From: Rhexocercosporidium sp. MPI-PUGE-AT-0058 | Lineage: Eukaryota; Ascomycota; Leotiomycetes; Helotiales | Reading direction: 5' to 3' | DNA length: 64,000 nucleotides | NCBI GenBank assembly: GCA_020746875.1 | Contig: JAGTJL010000011.1 | Coordinates: forward strand, 2,232,001-2,296,000 | Part shown: piece after piece, positions 36,169-48,057 of the stretch | Position numbering within the stretch: position 1 is the first letter of the stretch | Layout of the letters: each line of letters opens with the position of its first letter | The notes under the pieces: generated by a model | Databases searched by the model: none | Told to the model about the DNA's origin: nothing | What the model saw: the letters and a program-made list of their open reading frames with translations, nothing else | Translations under genes and position numbers: made by a program

Positions 36169-37419
36169 GAGTGCCCAGATCATCAGGGTCGCGCGCTGCG
36201 CTGGCTGTACATGGTGAAATGAGATCGAACGAAAGGCGCATGAAGGTCTTACGAAGCTACCTGGCTACCTTACGGATATCGGAAGACCTGAGATTCACCT
36301 ACAGCACAAGGCGATCTAGTAGCCAGAGCCGCGTGAGGTCGTGAGTCGTGACAGATATCTAGCCTCCTTCGTACGGCACCTCCTTTTCAAAGCCTGCCGA
36401 TTTTTGAACCCGAGCGGGTCGTGTCACAGCCAAGACAGGGCTGAGGACACGCAAAGGTGTGCACCACTGGATCCAGTGGATGGCTGCATTTTACCGCTAG
36501 ATGAGATTGGATTGGGTGTAGGAATGCCAGGATCGAATCCTAGCTCTGCATCCATCACAGTACAATACAGTACGGTATTACTCCAGTAAAGTATAAAGCA
36601 GCGGCGCCCTTCCGTCCCCTCCACACAATGTTTTAGTGAATGAGAATATTCATTCAGTCCCGCCGCCAGTGGCCGGCCTTGTGCATATGCAACGTGGAGA
36701 CATCCGTAGACTGGCCACTGACAGTTGCACTGTGCGGGAGAATTCATGCACCTCGGTCGATTCAGCGTTATCGACATGAGGTTGCTTGGGACATGTGGCC
36801 CACCTGGCCGCGAACTGAGCCTCAAGTGCAATGAGTCCATTTCCGCCGCTGATAAAGGTGGGTGAGAGGCATTCGCGAGTTGGTGCCGCTGCAGCTCGTC
36901 CCTAGAGTCGGGCGAAACAATGCGATAATGTCGTCTCGCCCACGACGATGAAGAAAACCGCCCCCTCCAGCAAACCCATCATCGTCATCATCCCATTACC
37001 CCACACAATGGAGCGAGTGGGAATGGATTCTCGACCAGAAGTACTGACGGAGATATCGTCTTAGGGCACAAGGTATAAGAGGCGGCGATTGTGTCAGAAC
37101 TTCCATTATTCTAATGAGCTTGGGTAGACGATTATGAGTACGAGTTTGCTCCTCCGCAAGCGCCTCCAATAGAGCCCTTCCGTATCGTGCTAGCAAGCTG
37201 CCGGGACATCCACCAATAGAAAGTTCAAGAAACTTGCTCTTACGCCACGCACGTGGCATCTTACGCCATAAATGAGGCTTGATAATAGTGGCTAGTGCAA
37301 ATTCATAAGCACTAAATTTTGACGCTAAAACATGTTAGGGTTATAGCCCCTTCCCCTCGCACGGCGAAACTCCGGACTGTATTATTTCCGTCTCTACGTG
37401 TCTTCAAAACTTGGAACTA
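36169..37419. other. GC-balanced stretch, no supported gene
   Basis: Short frames exist on both strands (for example minus 36996-37259) but none shows a family pattern. The promoter of the CorA-like gene would lie here. The Fot1-like transposon inserts at the TA at 37418-37419. Confidence 0.4.
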
Positions 37420-39242
37420 AGTCCCCACCCCACCATTCCGATCGCCCCCCCATTCCGTTTACCCCGCAATTTACCACCATTTGGAAAAAACACTTAATAA
37501 CTTTACAACGCCTTTACTTATGTACAATCTTTTTCAGAATTAGAATCTTTTGTTAAATCTGAATCAATAGGTATAATTTCTTGCTCTTTAGCTGCAATTT
37601 GAGCTTTTTAAATAACCTAGATATCCGCAAACTTGGAATTTAGGCTAGTTTAAACCTTTCGTTTTTTCTGTGGCCTTAATTAATTTAATTTAGTCTTTAA
37701 TTACTATATCTTTATCTTTGCCTAACTAAGAGCGAAATCCTTTTAGTTTAAAGCCTTTATAGCTTTTTTAAAGAGTAGTCGTCGCGTTAAAAAGTTATTA
37801 TATACTGATTTAGTTAAAGTGTTAATTTATAATCGGAATTCTTTGCTTACTTTTGGCGTAGACTATATAATTAATAATTCTTTTATTTCTTTAATAGCCT
37901 GGAGGTCTTTAAAAACACTATTTTCTAGCTCTTTATTATTATTTTCCAAGAGTAATCGGCTTATAAGTGGTTTTGCTATACTCATTAGCTATAACCCGAT
38001 AGCTCTCTAGCCAGATTTAATATTTATACTCGTTAGGCTCTCTTTTCGTGCTTTATAATAGTATATTAAGAAGTTACGCTTGCTAATTAGGGTAGAATTA
38101 GTCATTGATGCCAAAAGATTAAGGTATTTCCGGTAGGCTGCTTTAAGAGGAGAGAAAATCGACAAATCTAACGGTTGTAAGACGTGCGACGTATGTGTAA
38201 GTAAAAACAATAGAAATATATTATATTTTAAGCACTTCTACATGAATTCCGTAGTCTCATGACTTCTATGGTCGTTTAAGATTAGTAATCGAGGTTTTTG
38301 ATCACGTGGTTACGTCTAGGGAATGAAGACCTTTTCTAGCTATTTTAATGCGGTAGTATTATTTGTCTATCTATTCTCTATTGCTGTAAACTTCCATTCC
38401 TTAAATAAGTTGATATCTGCTGGAAACTACTATTGCTAGACCGATTTTCCCTTGTATATTATAAGTGGAGTAATTTTCTTGTCGGTTGTAGAGATGTATT
38501 TAATGAAAGAGGTCTAATTCCGGGAACTAGGCTGTTTCCGTTGTATAAAACGTCGGTTTTTATGGCTAATAATTAAGCTATTGATTTTAAAGCCTTTCAT
38601 AATCCCTGCCTTATTCATATTCTAACGATTTTTAGGTAGAATTGCCTTAATAGCTGGAATCTGCATTTTTTGGAACCACGGCTTAATAACATTGGATGTT
38701 GCGTTATTAATATATATAGAATTAATAGAATATTACTTCTTAGTGCTTAAAATAGGATTCCGCTTAAAAAACCGTTGTACCCATTATTTTCCGAGTAGTA
38801 TAGAGTCCCCTTGAAGTGCACAAAGTCGGTTCTTAAAAAGCCGCACTTACGCATGGGTAACACTGAACCCTAATGTCTCTTAAGTCAAAACCTAGTGCGT
38901 AAGACGCTCTTTTAATATCGTGGGTAGCTTTTGTAAGTGACTAGCAGCTTGTTGATGGGTATTTGTGCTATGAAATCGACCTTGGAGGGTAGACTGTGGT
39001 ATACCTTACTCTTTTGTAGCGCATTGCAAGGACTTGCCATTTTCAATCGCACGTAGAGCCAGAACCACGTCGTCTTTAGTATATTTCGGCTTCATTGTCG
39101 TCTCAATTTAGATTCCAAAAATGAAGAAAATCGATAAGAGAATAAGAAAGTTATTAATTATTAAAAGTAAGTAAGTAGAAAAGCGGTGTGTTAAGCGAGG
39201 TGAACGGAATGGGGGGGCGATCGGAATGGTGGGGTGGGGACT
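37420..39242 (-). mobile_element. Fot1/pogo-like (Tc1-mariner) DNA transposon with degraded transposase
   Basis: Terminal inverted repeats of about 48 bp: left AGTCCCCACCCCACCATTCC..., right the inverse complement ending GGTGGGGTGGGGACT. They are flanked by TA at 37418-37419 and 39243-39244. Length 1823 bp is usual for Fot1 elements. On the minus strand, 38007-38210 reads LTHTSHVLQPLDLSIFSPLK, then A-Y-R-K, then K-A-R-K-E-S-L-T-S-I-N-I-K-S-G. This is the conserved C-terminal block of Fot1/pogo DDE transposases, and the ORF ends just after it. The remaining transposase is full of RIP-like stops, so the copy is non-autonomous, yet the terminal repeats are nearly perfect. Confidence 0.88.
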
Positions 39243-40254
39243 TATATTCTTTCTTTACGGAACCACTCCTCAAGTGCTCCGAAATTCGATAAGACTTTAA
39301 TAGTCGCGATTAAACAGAGGGAAACAGCCGAAGCGGCAATCTGTGCCGTAATTGGAATAATCGATAGCATAATTAACCGCAGTCTTTTTCTTATTACTAA
39401 GGAGTCTCTTTAAAGAGAAATAATTAAAGAACACCAGCTTGACCGTACGTTACACAACTAAGGTATTTATTTTAAACACTAGATAGGATAAGTATCTTCG
39501 GGGTGTAAAGCATCTTGAAAATGTATTGTTCGAGAGCACGTGCAGGGACCTGCTGGCTTCTTTCAATAGATCCGCCACCCCACGGTTTGAGGTTACACCA
39601 AACCGGGATTCAAATTCCAAACTCCAACGGAGTCAATCTATTACGTTTGTTTAATAGGATTAAGGATATTAAAATATGTCCCCAGTGATATTGGTCCAGT
39701 GGTCTTTCACATTCAAAAATAAACCAAGCCGACAAACAAATGATCTACAATGGAAGCAAGGCGCTGGCTGAGCTCCTTCGAGATACTTTGTGCAACTACA
39801 CTCACGTGATATTGTGGAACACACCCTCTGCTCAGCCCCCGCGACCTGACAAAAGGCCAACAATGTAAATGCTCTGCGTCTCAACGGCTACCCACTCAGC
39901 AAATTGAGGGCTTCACCAAACCCTTTCGGCCAGGCTCTTCGCAGGGAGGAATGTCATGACATGCACACAAAAGGACACTGCAGGACTCATGCACTGCACC
40001 GCTAGACTGCACAACATATCCTAAACAACACAGATGCCTCCTCATCTGAGTGTGCCTTGTGTACCACCCTCTTCTCCGATGATACGCACGGTACATTCAA
40101 CCTTATGATCAAATCACTGTTAAGGCGTCTTCGGCTCGGAGTTTACGACGTGCGTCTCTCGGCTGAAAACCTCGTTCTGAAGTACTGCTCGACGGTAAAT
40201 TCCTATCAATTGTTGCCAATATCCACGACATCCAGCCCAAAGCCGCAAGCCAAG
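39243..40254. other. Intergenic and amidase promoter region
   Basis: Moderately AT-rich to about 39660, then GC-balanced. Minus-strand frames at 39669-39884 and 39896-40096 look non-coding. No TATA box stands out. The amidase start lies at 40255. Confidence 0.4.
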
Positions 40255-42409
40255 ATGGGCTTCACAATCAGTCGATATACTTTCCTTCTTCTTGCTCTCT
40301 TCTTGATTCTCATTACTGGCAGTGTCGGTACTGCCTTCGTGTTGCGTGCAGCGAATTCAGCAGGTAAGAATGAAGCAAGCCATGCATTGTTTCCCACAAC
40401 TGAGAATGTACCCCGTGTAGACTATCCTTCCTTACTCGATGCCTCAATCGAATCTCTTAGTAGTGGCTTAGCCCGACGGAAATTTACCAGTGTTGATCTA
40501 GTCAAGGTAGGCCGGCTCTCCGTATCTTTTGTGACCGAGCCGAAATATGCGTCATTATTCTCTTATTGAAAGAGAGGTGCTTCTGAACCAAACAAACACA
40601 AAATGAAACTTGACGGCTTACTGACGGTACCAACAGGCCTACTTAGCCAGAATAGCTGAAGTTCAAGAAGATTTCCATGCTGTGACAGAGGTCAATCCAG
40701 ATGCTTTGTTGATTGCTGCCGACCTAGACGCGGAGCGTCTGGATGGATCCATCCGCGGGTATGGCTCCTTTTACTGTCAAAATTTGCCAATTGCTAATCA
40801 TGACAGACCTCTCCATGGAATACCACTTCTCATCAAAAACATCATCGCTACAGATGACAAGATGAATAACACAGGTAGAGACTTCATATCTCTCTTCTTA
40901 ACTTGATTTAATACTCACCTTTTGCAGCTGGATCTTGGGCACTTCTTGGTGCGAAAGTACCTCGTGACGCCACGGTTGCGAAAAAGCTTCGAGACGCCGG
41001 AGCTATACTTCTAGGCAAATCCAGTCTCACTCAGTGGGCCAATTTCCGGTCCGATAATAGCAGCAATGGCTGGTCATCGCTTGGTGGTCAAGTTTACGGG
41101 CCGTATTTTCCACGCCAGGATCCTTGGGGAAGTTCAAGTGGAAGCGGCGTAGCAACTGCGTAAGTTGCCCTACTCACGGTTCACTGAATGCGCATCGAGC
41201 TCCATTAGTGGACAAATCTGACAAATTGGTAGCCTTGGTCTGGCATCTGGATGTCTTGGAACAGAGACGGATGGCTCAATCACAAGTCCTGCTTCGTCGA
41301 ATAATGTAGTTGGAATCAAGCCCAGTACTACGTGATCCCCTCAATATTCTCAACCACGGGCTGACTTGATCCCCAGCTGTCGGTCTAACTTCCCGATATC
41401 TTGTCATCCCTATCAGCGAGCACCAAGATACCGTGGGGCCTATGGCAAGATCCGTTAAAGACGCTGCCTACATCTTACAGGCAATAGCAGGACCGGATTC
41501 ACAAGACAACTACACTTCTACCATTCCCCATGTACCGAACTACGTTAAAGCATGCAAACATTCATCCCTTTCTGGCATGCGTCTTGGCATTCCGCGCAAT
41601 GCTATCTCACTTGCGCTAGATTCTAGCACCCAGCCACAGATAAAAGCACTCAGCAAAGCAATCAAGGTCCTCCGAGCTGCAGGTGCTACTGTTATCGACA
41701 ATACCAATTTTACAGCAGCAGAAGAATTCTGGAATTCTGAAATTCCTGGACGAGTTCTTGAGGCCGACTTCACGGTGAATTTGCAGGGCTACTTAACCTC
41801 CTTGACAAGCAACCCAAACGATATCCATTCCCTGGATCAACTACGTAACTTTACACAACATTCTTTGCTGGAAGAATATCCTCTCAGGGATACTGGGGTC
41901 TGGGACGCCGCCCTGAGTGGGTGGAATAATACAGATCCTCGCTTTTGGCCGGCATACCAACAGAACCTGTATTACGGTGATGACGGAGGTTTGTTGGGAG
42001 CTATGGAGCGTTTCAAGCTCGATGCCATCGTCATGCCAGCGGATTTTGCAGCTCATTGGGCTGCAACTGTAGGCACTCCGATCGTGACAGTCCCGTTGGG
42101 GTTCTATCCATCTGGGACGCCCGTGGTGAAGGACTCTTGGGGTTTGGTCGAGTCAGCGCCCAAAATTCCGTAAGCTTATTCGAACTCGTTCTTATGACGA
42201 AATAGTAGAGGAACTATTGGGCTATAGCCCTTTTGCAATCTAAAGTCCTCACTGACCCTTAACCTAGGTTTGGAATTAGCTTCATGGGAAGGAAGTTCTC
42301 CGAGGACAAGCTGATCGGCATGGCTTACGCCTTTGAGCAGCGAACTAAGGTCAGAGATATCGTGCAGCCGTATATTGTCCCCAAGACCAAGCTTTCAGAT
42401 GTCGTTTGA
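40255..42409 (+). CDS. Amidase-signature family hydrolase, membrane-anchored or secreted
   Basis: Seven exons: 40255-40506, 40637-40758, 40807-40874, 40928-41159, 41233-41324, 41377-42169, 42268-42409. All junctions are GT..AG and all phases agree, giving 566 residues. The N-terminus has a hydrophobic segment (about 8-30), a signal peptide or anchor. The Ser-cisSer-Lys triad of the amidase signature family is visible. Lys is K135 in HGIPLLIKN, the cis-Ser lies in GSSSGSG (215-221), and the nucleophile is S240 in T-E-T-D-G-S-I. Later family blocks follow, such as DTVGPMARSVKDAAYIL and VGTPIVTVPLG. Enzymes of the family cleave C-N bonds of amides. The substrate cannot be told. The 48-bp intron at 40759-40806 is in phase and stop-free. 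Removing it restores the family junction I-R-G-P-L-H-G-I-P, with a CTAAT branch motif before its AG. The oxygenase gene 340 bp downstream is on the same strand. Confidence 0.9.
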
Positions 42410-42749
42410 AAGTAGAGAGACAGCTTCTCGAGACCTGCAGTTCTCGAAAAGTCGTCCACCAGGGTGGTTCTCTTTGTTCTTTCCTTTGTATCAATCTCAT
42501 GCTCGGAAATTCCATCGCTTCAGTGGATCTTTTCATGTCACCGTGGATGAGCAGCAGTCATATATCTCCACAATAAATTATCTAGTAGCAGATATAAATC
42601 TGGTCTCGGGTATGGATATTCTCCGTGGCATTGCCTGTCTCGAAGTGAGTGGCTCAGTGGGGTGGTATGCTGACTAAAAAGCGCTTCTTAAGCATCAACT
42701 CAGCCATGTGTCTCCTCGCGACATTTCACCAATACTTTCCAAAGCTAAC
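42410..42749. other. Intergenic between amidase and oxygenase
   Basis: 340 bp holding the amidase 3' end and the oxygenase promoter. Open frames here do not match a family. Confidence 0.5.
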
Positions 42750-43841
42750 ATGATGTCCGAGATCCACAACACATCTGATTTCATAGAGACCGATGTCTTC
42801 TATCTAGTGAAAGACCTCAAACATGACAAGGAGAAGCCATACGAGCTTGCATACGACGTCGGCGGACTGATTCCACAGACCAACATGTCTTACCAGCCCC
42901 ATCGGGTTTCAATCTACAACTTTCGTGAACTTCAGAAATCCGATAGCTTCAGTGAGTACGGATTTAAGGTCGCAAAACTTGGATGCACCTTAACAGCCAC
43001 CGACTTCAACGACGACACGATTGTGAAGGACCGATACTATCCAGCCGTGGAAACACTGCTCTTGGAGACTTTTCCTCACGCTGCTGCTGTTCGAATAATT
43101 GAGCATGGGGTGCGTAATCTTGAGGCTATTCAAACACTCTCAAAACTTATACTTTACAACTAGCTACGGAAACGGAGTACAAATTTTCCAAAAGGCGAAG
43201 CGGCATCTAAAGACGTTCAGCCAGCTACAAAAGTTCATGCTGGTAAGATTTATGAATCTGCGTATCAAACTCTTTGATTTTAACAAACCCGACAGACTAT
43301 TCAATCAACTCCGCTGACCGAACGGCACGAGCATTCTTCAAGGACGTCTCAGAAGGCTATCAACGCCTCGTAACTGTCAAGTGAGGCACGCAAGGCACAT
43401 ACTCGCTGTCACCTGTAAATCTGACAGCTGAATTCTAGTTTTTGGAAATCCTTCCAAGGACCTGGGAACGACTGGCCTCTTGCCCTCTGCGATCACAGAA
43501 CCATTGATCATCGATCAGAAAGCATATCCGCCGATGTAGTATTCGACAACCGGTTTACTGAAAACCAGAGGTTCTATCATAGCCCAGCCCATCGGTGGTA
43601 CTATTTCAAAGATCTCGGTGGTGACGAGGTCGTGATGTTCAGACAGACTGATTCTGATCTGGAGCAAGGTGGAGGTAAGTTACGCATGCCCAATTGCGGT
43701 GCGGTCCTGACTACTGCGAGAACTCACCCTGACATCGTTAACACAGGCGTTGCCCACACAAGCTTCCACAACCCGCATGCAAGTGCCGATGCAGCACCGA
43801 GAGCAAGCATCGAGCTTCGGGCATTTGTTTTCTTTTCATGA
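42750..43841 (+). CDS. AsaB/CmcJ-like oxygenase (GA4-desaturase-type family)
   Basis: Five exons: 42750-43109, 43164-43242, 43296-43380, 43439-43674, 43747-43841. All are GT..AG in consistent phase, giving 284 residues. Family blocks in order: D-R-Y-Y-P-A-V-E-T-L-L-L-E (near 92-104), V-R-I-I-E-H-G (114-120), VHADYS (144-149), F-W-K-S-F-Q-G-P with N-D-W-P-L-A-L-C-D, H-R-W-Y-Y-F and HTSF (257-260). H145-x-D147 and H257 could be the HxD...H metal ligands of a non-haem iron oxygenase (inference). Known relatives are tailoring hydroxylases, desaturases or methoxylase subunits in fungal and bacterial specialised metabolism. Start: the first usable ATG is 42750, and a second is 42753. There is no signal peptide, so it is likely cytosolic. 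It is flanked by an amidase and, on the other strand, a tandem-repeat protein. Confidence 0.88.
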
Positions 43842-43991
43842 AGACTTAAAGGCCGAGGGAGTGTATTCATTTATCCGGACTCAAAAACTATAATTTCATT
43901 CATTCATCATAATAAAATTCTAAACTTCCTGAGCTAATTCCTAGACGCGCCAGCCACCCTTTCCGCATGCTCAAAAGCACCCCAGATTATG
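43842..43991. other. Convergent 3' intergenic region
   Basis: 150 bp between the stop codons of the oxygenase and the minus-strand repeat protein. Presumed shared termination region. Confidence 0.5.
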
Positions 43992-44375
43992 TTACTTCTG
44001 AGAGGAAATTCCTTCGCATTTGTCGTTGTAGCCGTGTTGACCATTCAAGTTTCCTTCACCCCCCTTGGCGGGTGCCAGTCCCCTTCCCTCATTGTCATAC
44101 CCATGTTGCGCGTTCAGATTCCCTTCGCCCCCCTTTATAGGGGCAACACCCTTTCCCTCATTGTCACATCCATGTTGTCCATTCAATTTTCCTTGGCTCG
44201 TGGGAGCAACGGCCTTGCCTTCATTGTCAACTCCATTCTGACTATTCAGATTACCATGTCCGCCCTGAGAAGGTGCATCGTTGTTGGACACCACTCCCTT
44301 CGACGCGGGCCAAACAACCCTCCAAGGCTGTGACTTTGTCTCCAAGACATCAGATGCTCTTGCACTTCCTGCCAT
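43992..44375 (-). CDS. Small tandem-repeat hydrophilic protein (127 aa)
   Basis: A single frame from ATG at 44375 in a good context (CAAAATGG). After about 40 non-repetitive residues (with W-R-V-V-W-P at 18-23) come four copies of a 20-23 residue unit: 41-61, 62-84, 85-107 and a shorter 108-127. The core is G-N-L-N-G-Q-H-G-Y-D-N-E-G-K-G and A-P-x-K-G-G-E. Conservation between units at protein level, the Gly/Asn/Asp composition and low codon noise suggest real coding. There is no signal peptide, transmembrane segment or Lys-Arg processing site between units. The family is not recognised: it may be a disordered stress-type protein, or a repeat precursor of unknown fate. It is convergent with the oxygenase. 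Confidence 0.6.
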   Translation of the reverse strand: MAGSARASDVLETKSQPWRVVWPASKGVVSNNDAPSQGGHGNLNSQNGVDNEGKAVAPTSQGKLNGQHGCDNEGKGVAPIKGGEGNLNAQHGYDNEGRGLAPAKGGEGNLNGQHGYNDKCEGISSQK

Positions 44376-45316
44376 TTTGGAATGTTGGAATATGGTGGCG
44401 GGGGCTATGTTCGTTCAAGGTTAGCAATCAGCCCCACGGAGTAGAGACTCCGGGTTGGCAGCATAATCCACCCACCTTCTTGTGTATTCAGTTGTCGTAG
44501 TTCTTGGATTGTTGTGAATGTTGGCGGACTGGTCAGGCAGACTCGTAGAGAAAGCGGGTTGTGTGGGTTGTTAAATGTTCCAGTACGAGAATGCTTATGG
44601 GACGGACCGACATCCCGGAGCCTTTTTATTCCACAAGGTAAATGAAAATGGGGCGAACGAGATATTCAGATACAGCCAATCCGCTCTTACAAAGATGCTA
44701 AGGGTTGCAAGAGTAACGCCTCTTTTCTAACGTTCCCGTGGGATGGCCATCTGACACTTATCTTCCAATGCAAATTTGACGGCTTCTAGTAAAAGTCAAT
44801 TGCCGACATGTGAAGGGGCCATGCTTGATAGCGGTCTATCTTATAACTCGACGCCATGGCATACCGTTGATTCTTCTGCACCACAGCCGGGCGAGAGCTT
44901 CACGGGCCACAGGTCCTGCTATTGGACGATCCAAATTTGACAGCACGCCAAGGAATCCTTCTGCAATGACAATCCCCATCGACCGTGTCATTAATTGACT
45001 TGTGGATTTCCAAAGTCTGGAAAAGCCACACTTGTGGCAGTGCCGCGATAATATGCCAAAAGCCTCATATCGTGATCAACCAAGAAGTCTTTCCTGTTTG
45101 ACGAGCCTCCTCACAAAAGGTGGCAGTGCGCACCTGCCTGAGATGAAGCAAGCCACAAGTTCGTAGGATAGCATTCCGGACTTCTATATCAATCTAAATA
45201 CTTCAAATATTGCTGAGGATCTTTCGTCAGGTAGTTGCACTGTTTTGGATAAAAGCAACTCTACTCAGCATTTAGGGCACAATCAATCTGGTTCGCTAAG
45301 TGGCCTGAGTGACCCG
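44376..45316. other. Divergent intergenic region
   Basis: GC-balanced region between the divergently transcribed repeat-protein and membrane-protein genes. It should hold both promoters. No confident gene or site could be read. Confidence 0.5.
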
Positions 45317-47314
45317 ATGGCTCATACCTGGATCAATTTATCCACTCGTTGGAGCCTCTCCAGTGTTCAAGCTGCGCTGAACGTCATCATCTCAGTTATT
45401 GGCACTGTTGGTATCTGGACCTTCGCCCGGTTCTGGTGGCAACGAGCAGGCGCTCGAGTTGTCCGTAGAAATTCTGGCATCCCCTTGTCAGCTTTGTTCA
45501 CTGTCAGCTCTCCTGGCGAAGCATGGGATGCCATCACTGTTCAAGGAAGGTAAGCTCCCCGCTCTTCAAATATGCATGAGTTCCATGCATGCATATGCAA
45601 TTTTTTGTCATCACTAACCAATACCAGGCGTCTTTTCGCTATCGAGAGCTGGCACTTATTGCTGCAAGTGACTATCGTCATATTAGTCACTCTTGCTTGT
45701 ATGCTGTCGGGACCAATCGCTACTCTGGCTTCTCGAACGACCCGTACTGTCCAGAAAAGTACCCTCCAAGTCCTCCACACTGTCACGAACGGCAGTTCCT
45801 CGGCCAACCTTCTGGAAGCGATCGTGTTATGGAATTCCACGATCGGAAGTTTAAACCAAGCATCTTTCCCAACCGATCAGTTGCTTGATTTTCTCCCCCC
45901 ATCCACAGTAAATTGGACATACGTTCCTTCCGAATGGGACCCAAACTGGAGCATGGATTGTAACTTCACAGATGAAACTTTGTTATACAATGTTTCTGGA
46001 CACGGCAACTATACATTCTATCACCCGCTCGATGCCTTCCCCGTGTATCGGGAGACATATGACCCAGCATGGCTCGATACCTCAAAGTACAGAATTCAAG
46101 CAGACTTTTTAAGCTGGACTGCTGGGTCTGGAATCAACGCACCATTCACGGATGTTTTGAACTTCATTCTTATCGAGTCGGACCCCGCGATTAATGACCG
46201 GTGGCATACAAATAACGAGACAATGTACCTTTCATTATCGGTTCTCCATACCCAAAATCTCTCGGCTTTGGATAATCAGTATTTCAATCAAGCGGAAGCA
46301 ACGTCCTGGCGCCCAGTTGGACCCGTCGGGAACGCGAGCTACACTCGAGTGGAGTGTTCTATTACGAGAAGGCCCGAGGTCCCAGATAAAGACCTCGTTC
46401 CCTGGGTCTGGACAAACGACACCTATTCCATCACAATGCAATATGTCATGTTTTGGTCTTATCCCTTTATAAGGGAGGAATTTTTGAACATTACCTATCC
46501 AACACCTACAGGGAAAGAGATTCTCAGGTTTTACCAAGCATATCTTGTTGCTCTTGGCGCAAGTATTGATGTCACTCCCTCGCCTATGGAGCTCAGCGTT
46601 TGGGTGGAGACGGTACAGCTCTCTGCTATCTTTCTTGCATTCATCCTTGCTCTAGCCTCGGTAATCATCCTCTTCAGCATTCGCTACTTTGTCTTCCTAA
46701 AACGACACAAACGGGAGCTGGAAGCTACCTTTGTGCCTGATGGCAAGATGGAGTGGATAGTTCATTCGGCAAGGCTAGCCGCGAGTGGTAATGAGGAGGA
46801 ATCCGACGGCAAAGGTTCTAAGATCAAAGACAGAGTTTATCTTCAAAAAGCAACTTTCGGTCATTTCGCCATGGGAGACAATCATCAAAATAGCCCTGAT
46901 AGCGAGATACGTCGGCCATCATTAGCTCGGGTCCATACTCGAGGGAACTCGGTATCAGGTCCGCCATCACGCCCGAGGGGCTCGATGCCGCGCCAGCCAC
47001 GAACTCATTCTCTTCCCCAGCTTTCCATTATTGAACACGAGAAGCAAAACAAAGCCCGTCCAAGCTTGCCAAGTCACCAAGAAATAGGCAACGCGTTCAA
47101 CTTGACAGTCTTTGAGACAGACAAAGAAGCACTGCCAAGCCCACCAGATTCTAGCCCACATACTCGCGAAAGAAAAGTTGATCAACAGTCTTCAAGAATG
47201 TCTTCGAATAGTTGTGGCCAAGTTTCAAAGGCTCTTGACCCAGTATTGCCCAGTGCCTCGATTAAGCCGTCGATTTCTCCGCCGAATTCTCTTCCGAAAG
47301 AGGAGAAGCTATAG
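45317..47314 (+). CDS. Uncharacterised fungal membrane protein with large N-glycosylated ectodomain
   Basis: Two exons, 45317-45549 and 45628-47314, joined in phase across a 78-bp intron with an ACTAAC branch motif, giving 639 residues. The start at 45317 is the first ATG in frame. Hydrophobic segments lie at about 19-40, 87-108 and 409-435 (SAIFLAFILALASVIILF). Between the second and third is a roughly 300-residue region rich in N-x-S/T sites (N-W-T, N-F-T, N-V-S, N-Y-T, N-E-T, N-A-S, N-D-T, N-I-T) and Trp/Tyr, so it is probably extracellular. The C-terminal 200 residues are Ser/Pro/Arg-rich and probably disordered and cytoplasmic. I recognise the architecture as common in Pezizomycotina but do not know a function. 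Confidence 0.85.
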
Positions 47315-47850
47315 CCACAGGGCGGTTACTGGCGGGATCACGCTGAAGCAGGAATGCAACGACGAAAATGTACCTATAAGGTTGCTTGAAAAGTTTAACA
47401 TTTGCGGTCGAGTTGAATGGCACAAAGTCTCCAGGTATGTCGCGAACTGTTCTGGTTGTGGAAACGGGGCGCCATTTGTTGACTTTCGTTTAACTTTGAG
47501 ACTATTTTGTTGGTCGATGACGTTCAAAACAGGCCGGATGTGAATAGTACGCCCTCTTGAGCAGATGGTGCACTTCCAGAACCGGGGGAAAGAGTAACAT
47601 GAAAACTAGAATATTGAACATTTTTTCACAAAAGTTTGCTTATTGATCGCTTCGGTTATCTTGTGTCAGCAATATTCTTCCTAAATGCAGACAGAATTTG
47701 CAACCGCACACAGGGCTATCTCACGGCAATCAAGCGAATCGAACCAATCTAAGGGACGTAGTAGAGCTTCTTTTGTCTGCCAGAAGAACCTTTTCCTCGT
47801 ATGTTATTGACATTCCAAAATTGGGTGGCCCACTCTTCAAGCGATGGCCC
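47315..47850. other. Intergenic, GC-balanced
   Basis: 3' region of the membrane-protein gene. The frame at 47112-47543 is a shadow of the upstream gene plus its 3' region. Confidence 0.45.
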
Positions 47851-48057
47851 TCATCGTCTTATATTTGATATATCAGTCAGTACCAGGTGTTTTTGACAAC
47901 CTCCCAATATCGAATGGAGAAATGATGCATAGAAGTTAGTTACTGCCAGAGAGATATTACCCTTGCGTAGATCATTCCTAAGCATCATGATAGAGAACGC
48001 TCCTGGGTTGGTTCTGGTGTCGGAGGCGCCTTCCGCATTAACGAAAGTACCCCACAA
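47851..48057 (-). other. Possible truncated gene fragment at the edge of the AT-rich block
   Basis: A 68-codon minus-strand frame beginning W-G-T-F-V-N-A-E-G-A-S-D-T-R-T-N-P-G. It has no true ATG start and stops being readable where composition turns AT-rich at about 48060. Its composition looks coding, but I cannot name a family. It may be the 3' end of a gene truncated by transposon insertion. Confidence 0.25.

Noticed and set aside
36490..36565. tRNA-like stretch with GGATCGAATCC and 6-bp complementary ends (TGGATG/CATCCA)
   Set aside because: No proper D-arm, anticodon arm or spacing could be folded on either strand. The T-stem has a mismatch on the plus strand.
36996..37259. Minus-strand ORF of 87 codons
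   Set aside because: Arg/Leu-rich, without motif, flanking exons or a match to a known family.
37335..37345. Telomere-like TTAGGGTTA
   Set aside because: A single occurrence inside unique sequence, not an array.
47112..47543. Plus-strand ORF of 143 codons overlapping the membrane-protein gene
   Set aside because: It is out of frame with the supported 639-residue gene and shows no domain.
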